Positions 60,678-64,000 of a stretch of DNA of 64,000 nt are shown here, in pieces; the stretch's first letter is position 1; each line of letters starts with the position of its first letter. The DNA is taken from positions 35,854 to 99,853 of the forward strand of contig NZ_JANIIC010000042.1 in assembly GCF_024519315.1 (NCBI RefSeq), given 5' to 3'. Under the pieces are notes generated by a model that saw only the letters and a program-made list of their open reading frames with translations, was not told the origin of the DNA and ran no database searches. The position numbers and the translations under genes were made by a program. The DNA is from Streptomyces malaysiensis subsp. samsunensis. Its GTDB lineage: Bacteria > Actinomycetota > Actinomycetes > Streptomycetales > Streptomycetaceae.

Positions 60678-61523
60678 TCACAGGCCGATGACGGCGGCGT
60701 GCCTGGCCGACAGATCGATGACGATCCGGCTGGTGTCGATCCACTTTCCGCCCGGAATGCGTACGAACAGCTGCACACACCGGTGCTCACCGCACCGGGA
60801 CACCTGCCGGGCGCCGTCCACCCCCTTGGCGCGGGAGCCGAGGAACGACATGCCCTGGAGGAGCAGTTGGGACGGCGAGGTCAGCCGCTTCCCGGTCTGC
60901 GAGGCGTAGGAGTCGCGCATCCCCGGGCCGAGCCGGCGGTCGGCGAGGACGATCTTCACCGCCTCGCGGGCCTCGGCGAGGGTGGGGGGCGGCTGGACAC
61001 CGCGCTGACGTGCGGAGTCGAGGACCTTGCCGGCGCGCAGGTCTACCAGCCGGGTGATGAGGGTGTCCGAGGCGTAGTCGTAGAGCTGGACCTCGGCCCG
61101 GCCGTCCGGGGCGGAGGAGACCGACTTGGCCCGGGGCGGACGGCGGGTGTCCAGCGGCTCGGCGCCGGAGCCGCCCGCCGCGTTCCGCTCCCCGCTTCCG
61201 GTGTCCTGCTTCGCGTCCTGACCGCCCCGCGCGGACGTGGTTCCGGGCCGGGTGGCGGCGTCGACGGCGATACGGGACGCCGCGCGCGACTCATCGGGGG
61301 TCAGCCGGCCCGAATGCGACGCGATGGCCGCCGCGGGTTGCGAGGGGTCGGGAGCGGGCGATCCGGCCGTCCGGAGGGCGGCGATCGCGCCGCCCGCCAG
61401 CACCGCCGTCAGACCCAGCGCCGCGGATACGCGCCATCGCCGGTGACGGCGCCCCCTGGTTTCGGCCGCACCCTTGTGAGTGGCGTTGTCTCTCATCACC
61501 CAGCCGTTTCCGTTGTCGGTCAT
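60678..61523 (-). CDS. Secreted or membrane-anchored protein, amine-oxidase N-domain-like
   Basis: This protein of about 281 residues has an Arg-rich N-terminus (RGRRHRRWR) followed by one hydrophobic helix (VSAALGLTAVLAGGAIAAL), which acts as anchor or signal. A Gly/Ser/Pro-rich linker follows. The C-terminal 150 residues (EVQLYDYASDTLITRLVDLR, AREAVKIVLADRRLGPGM) recall the small N-terminal domains of copper amine oxidases, a weak resemblance. It ends 14 bp before the amine-oxidase-like gene. The start is uncertain (ATG 61523 or 61496; no clear ribosome binding site). The 290-bp gap upstream to 61813 was read and holds no gene and no convincing promoter. Confidence 0.5.
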   Translation of the reverse strand: MTDNGNGWVMRDNATHKGAAETRGRRHRRWRVSAALGLTAVLAGGAIAALRTAGSPAPDPSQPAAAIASHSGRLTPDESRAASRIAVDAATRPGTTSARGGQDAKQDTGSGERNAAGGSGAEPLDTRRPPRAKSVSSAPDGRAEVQLYDYASDTLITRLVDLRAGKVLDSARQRGVQPPPTLAEAREAVKIVLADRRLGPGMRDSYASQTGKRLTSPSQLLLQGMSFLGSRAKGVDGARQVSRCGEHRCVQLFVRIPGGKWIDTSRIVIDLSARHAAVIGL

Positions 61524-61813
61524 ATGAGCCGGTGGGGCTCGCGGTGACAGCACTCGGCCGGATCCCGGATTCTCGCTGATGCGTTCCCGTCCGCACCGAC
61601 GGGATTCGGGCCGCTGACGACGGCTGGCGCGGACTCCCCTCCCCGGACTCTTCGCTGTCCACTGATGGCTCACGCTTTCACCACTCCGGGCGGCGTAACA
61701 GTCGCATTTGTCATCAAGCGGCTGTGAGAAACGCATGTCTGGATCGACGGTCGAGCGGCCGCAAAGCGATGGCGGGGAAGGCTGGTTGAGAGCCTCTCTG
61801 CCATCATGCTCAC

Positions 61814-62227
61814 ATGAGCCATTCGATCACCATTCGATGTGACATCTGTGGCGCCACCCATTCCTCCTCCGCCGCTGACAGCGTCGGTGCGCTTCGCGAC
61901 GTCATCGTTCAAATGAGCTGGTCCAGGGCGCGATGGAATGGCCGGGTGATCGATATGTGTGGCGTGTGCGGTGCCCGGGAAATGGCGCCGAACGCACCCG
62001 GACGGCGCTGCGGTTCCTGCGAAGGGGGCGAGCTTTTCGATGTCCTCGGACACGACAGAATCGGACATCGTTTGGCCAATGCATTGCTCAGGGCCGGTAT
62101 CGATAATCCCGAACTGCTCTCCAATTTCTCCGCGCGTCAACTTCGCGATCTGGACGGCATCGGCGCCGTGAGCGCCCATCACGCACTCAATCGTCTGCAC
62201 TCCACACCGAACGAAAGGCGATCGTGA
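61814..62227 (+). CDS. Small Cys-rich protein with alpha-CTD-like HhH region
   Basis: This 137-residue cytosolic protein has three CxxC pairs (C9/C12, C49/C52, C66/C69), which suggests one zinc ribbon plus an extra pair. The C-terminal half (LANALLRAGIDNPELLSNFS, then LRDLDGIGAVSAHHALNRL) resembles the helix-hairpin-helix of the RNA polymerase alpha-subunit C-terminal domain, which binds DNA. A role in transcription or nucleic-acid binding is plausible but unproven. No ribosome binding site is visible before ATG 61814. The next gene starts inside its stop codon (GTGA), so the two are coupled. Confidence 0.5.
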   Translation: MSHSITIRCDICGATHSSSAADSVGALRDVIVQMSWSRARWNGRVIDMCGVCGAREMAPNAPGRRCGSCEGGELFDVLGHDRIGHRLANALLRAGIDNPELLSNFSARQLRDLDGIGAVSAHHALNRLHSTPNERRS

Positions 62228-62538
62228 ACGAATCTTCCACGGGAACATCCGTACGGCCCGCTCTGTTCAACGGCCGGCGGCACCGGGTGTTGTGGGTGGT
62301 GGGCGTGGTGTTTTCCGCCGGGCTGCTGGCGCCGCTGTTATTCCTCGGCGCCGCCCGAAAGGGGATCGTGCCGCGCACCGTACCCGCCGGGTACGCGGTG
62401 GTCATCTATCCGATCGCGCTCGGGCGGCAGTGGCTGCCGGACCCGGGCGACTGGATCTCATGGACACTCGCGGCCGCGGTTCTCACCGCGGCCGTCCACG
62501 CCGTGCTGCTGGACACCGGGCGCCCGCCCGGCGGTTGA
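62224..62538 (+). CDS. Small membrane protein coupled to the Cys-rich protein
   Basis: This 104-residue protein has about three hydrophobic helices (VLWVVGVVFSAGLLAPLLFL, AGYAVVIYPIAL, ISWTLAAAVLTAAVHAVLL). GTG 62224 overlaps the preceding stop. Codon 39 is TTA (62338-62340), pointing to bldA-dependent synthesis. No family was recognised. Coupling suggests it works with the Cys-rich protein, perhaps as its membrane anchor or sensor. Confidence 0.55.
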   Translation: MNESSTGTSVRPALFNGRRHRVLWVVGVVFSAGLLAPLLFLGAARKGIVPRTVPAGYAVVIYPIALGRQWLPDPGDWISWTLAAAVLTAAVHAVLLDTGRPPGG

Positions 62539-62554
62539 CCTCCGGGCGCGGAGC

Positions 62555-63292
62555 TCAGCTCTGCGCGGTGGGGCGGACCACGATCTCGCCGACGTCGACA
62601 CCGGCCGGCTGCTCGATGGCGAACGCGATGGCGCGGGCGATGGCGTCCGGGGATATCGCGATCTTGTCCATGCCGCTCTGGATCGCGCTCCTCGCGTCCG
62701 GGTCGGTAATGGAATCCGCGAGCCCCGTCCGGGTGTATCCCGGCGAGACCGTGGTCACCCGCAGTGACTCGCCCGCCTCCTGGCGCAGCCCTTCGGAGAT
62801 GGCGCGCACGGCGTTCTTGGTGCCGGCGTAGACCGACATCGTGGGGACGATGGTCAGCCCGGCGGTGGAGAGGGTGTGCACGAAATGCCCGAAGCCCTGC
62901 TCGCGGAAGACGGGCAGGGCCTCGGCGATGCCGTACAGCACGCCCTTGATGTTGACGTCGACCATCTCCTCCCAGTCCTCGACGCGCAGATCGTCGAGGG
63001 GGGAGATCGGGCTGATCCCGGCGTTGCTGACCAGGACGTCGAGCTTTCCGTATCGCTCGCGTGCCGTCGCGACCAGACGGGACAGATCCGCGCGCCGCTT
63101 CACATCCGTGGCGACGGGGACGGCCTCGCCGCCCGCCCCGGCGATCCGGGCCGCAAGCGCCTCGATGCGGTCCGACCGCCGCGCGCCGAGGACGACCGTG
63201 GCGCCGCGCTCGGCGAGCAGCAGCGCGGTCGCCTCGCCGATACCGCTGCTCGCGCCCGTAATGGCGACGACCTTGCCTTCGATACCCGACAT
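62555..63292 (-). CDS. SDR-family NAD(P)-dependent oxidoreductase
   Basis: This is a 245-residue classical short-chain dehydrogenase. The cofactor motif is TGASSGIG near residue 13. SNAG is in the middle. The catalytic Ser lies in HTLSTAG and the YxxxK pair in YAGTK. ATG 63292 has GGAAGGA 9 nt upstream. It is divergent from a TetR gene with paired operators in the gap, so it is likely repressed until an inducer is present. The substrate is unknown. Confidence 0.88.
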   Translation of the reverse strand: MSGIEGKVVAITGASSGIGEATALLLAERGATVVLGARRSDRIEALAARIAGAGGEAVPVATDVKRRADLSRLVATARERYGKLDVLVSNAGISPISPLDDLRVEDWEEMVDVNIKGVLYGIAEALPVFREQGFGHFVHTLSTAGLTIVPTMSVYAGTKNAVRAISEGLRQEAGESLRVTTVSPGYTRTGLADSITDPDARSAIQSGMDKIAISPDAIARAIAFAIEQPAGVDVGEIVVRPTAQS

Positions 63293-63334
63293 GATGGGTG
63301 GTCCTTCCAGGGAAAAGGGGAGGCGGCGATGGCC

Positions 63335-63375
63335 TACTGTGGAAAGTGGAGGCGCCGCCACTTCGTCCCACAGTA
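63335..63375. repeat. Inverted repeat TACTGTGG ... CCACAGTA
   Basis: Perfect 8-bp arms at 63335-63342 and 63368-63375 enclose operator 1. Each arm carries a TACTGT hexamer in its own direction, which fits a -10 box. The right one (minus strand) pairs with TTGCTA (63399-63394) at an 18-bp spacing and would drive the SDR gene. Confidence 0.6.
63343..63364. promoter_or_regulatory. TetR operator 1 (imperfect)
   Basis: AAGTGGAGG-CG-CCGCCACTT matches operator 2 with one arm mismatch. It lies at the predicted transcription start of the SDR gene, centred 31 bp (about three helical turns) from operator 2. Confidence 0.62.
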
Positions 63376-63395
63376 AGTGGAGGTGCCTCCACTTA
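63374..63395. promoter_or_regulatory. TetR operator 2 (perfect palindrome)
   Basis: TAAGTGGAGG-TG-CCTCCACTTA has perfect 10-bp arms. It fills the spacer between the -35 (TTGCTA) and -10 (TACTGT) of the SDR promoter, a classical repressor position. Confidence 0.75.
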
Positions 63396-63422
63396 GCAAC
63401 CGGGGAATGAGGAGAGCCGCCG

Positions 63423-64000
63423 ATGGTCAGGGATCCAGGGCGCCCGCTGCGGGCCGACGCACAGCGCAACCGGGAGAAGATCCTCTCCGCCGCGGTGCGG
63501 ATCTTCGCCGAGGAAGGGCTGAACGCCCACCTCGAGCGCATCGCCAAGGAGGCGGGTGTGGGCACCGGCACCCTCTACCGGAACTTTCCGACCCGCGAGC
63601 TGTTGATAGAGGCCGCCTACCGCAATGAGCTGGCCCGGCTCTGCGATGCCGCCCCCGAACTGCTGGCGGCCCTGCCCCCGCGCGAGGCCATGCGCGTGTG
63701 GCTGGGCCGCTTCATGGACTACGCCAACGCCAAGCTGGGCATGGCCGACGCGCTGCGGGGCGTGGTCGCGTCGGGCGTCAACCCGTACGCCCAGAGCCAC
63801 GAGATGATCCAGGACGCCCTCTCGCTGCTGATGGACGCCGCCGTCACGGCCGGTGTGATCCGGTCGGACATCAGCGCGACCGATATGTTCGCCGCACTCA
63901 CCGGCATCGCCCTCGCCTCGGGGAAGCCCGAACAGCGGGAGCAGGCCGACCGTCTCCTGGACCTCACCCTGGACGGACTGAGCGCCGGAAGCGGTCGGTA
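63423..64000 (+). CDS. TetR-family repressor, 3' partial
   Basis: The frame runs from ATG 63423 (GAGGAG about 9 nt upstream) off the right window edge, with 192 codons visible. The N-terminal helix-turn-helix reads REKILSAAVRIFAEEGLNAH, then LERIAKEAGVGTGTLYRNFP, followed by a TetR C-terminal ligand domain. It is divergent from the SDR gene. The two palindromes in between are its likely binding sites, giving autoregulation and control of the SDR. Confidence 0.87.
   Translation, partial: MVRDPGRPLRADAQRNREKILSAAVRIFAEEGLNAHLERIAKEAGVGTGTLYRNFPTRELLIEAAYRNELARLCDAAPELLAALPPREAMRVWLGRFMDYANAKLGMADALRGVVASGVNPYAQSHEMIQDALSLLMDAAVTAGVIRSDISATDMFAALTGIALASGKPEQREQADRLLDLTLDGLSAGSGR

Noticed and set aside
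1..64000. tRNA genes, CRISPR arrays, insertion sequences, phage attachment sites
   Set aside because: Read for on both strands and not found; repeated similarity inside the window comes only from homologous NRPS domains.

Overview
The window is high-GC actinomycete DNA and almost certainly Streptomyces. The signs are dense codon-biased genes with many GTG starts, rare TTA (bldA-type) codons in accessory genes, a HelD/HelR-family ATPase, an MbtH protein beside giant NRPS genes, and several TetR-regulated oxidoreductases. No tRNA, rRNA, CRISPR array or insertion sequence was seen.

Left part (1-7.4 kb): the window opens inside a HelD/HelR-like ATPase. It is followed by a decayed exopolysaccharide-type locus. 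WecB (UDP-GlcNAc 2-epimerase) is intact. The secreted protein coupled to it carries a one-base frameshift. A family-2 glycosyltransferase and a divergently oriented DUF2334 deacetylase-like gene are both missing their 5' ends at the same junction, which looks like one deletion that removed a shared divergent promoter region. A lipoprotein glycosidase-like gene closes this part.

Middle part (7.5-16.6 kb): an SRPBCC protein probably made from leaderless mRNA, a secreted GH84 hexosaminidase, an FAD oxidoreductase, and a large discoidin/SUKH-domain protein. Then comes a TetR repressor divergent from a cytochrome P450 plus [3Fe-4S] ferredoxin pair, with a clear promoter and a perfect 16-bp palindrome at the transcription start.

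Main system (16.6-61.5 kb, nearly all minus strand): a 39-kb nonribosomal peptide locus. Two head-to-tail genes of 6221 and 6678 residues carry ten modules. In transcription order these are A-T / C-A-T-E / C-A-T-E / C-A-T-E / C-A-T, then C-A-T-E / C-A-T / C-A-T-E / C-A-T / C-A-T-E. Condensation-domain types agree with epimerase placement throughout, giving a backbone L-D-D-D-L-D-L-D-L-D. Specificity residues read by eye suggest X1, X2, Val, X4, X5, basic, Thr, basic, Val, X10. The line starts with a free amine (no starter C domain) and ends in an epimerase with no thioesterase. A separate penicillin-binding-protein-type enzyme (SxxK, YSN, HDG motifs) lies directly upstream on the same strand. 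This is the layout of SurE-type head-to-tail macrolactamisation, so the predicted product is a D-rich, dicationic cyclic decapeptide. An MFS exporter overlaps the second NRPS gene by ATGA, an mbtH gene follows, and an 11-bp perfect hairpin then probably ends the operon. A DUF574-type methyltransferase lies beyond it. Upstream of the cyclase are two secreted proteins resembling a split copper amine oxidase with a degenerate cofactor motif.

Right end (61.8-64 kb): a small Cys-rich protein with a C-terminal helix-hairpin-helix region, coupled to a small membrane protein. Last is an SDR oxidoreductase divergent from a TetR gene (cut by the window edge), with two tandem palindromic operators between them.
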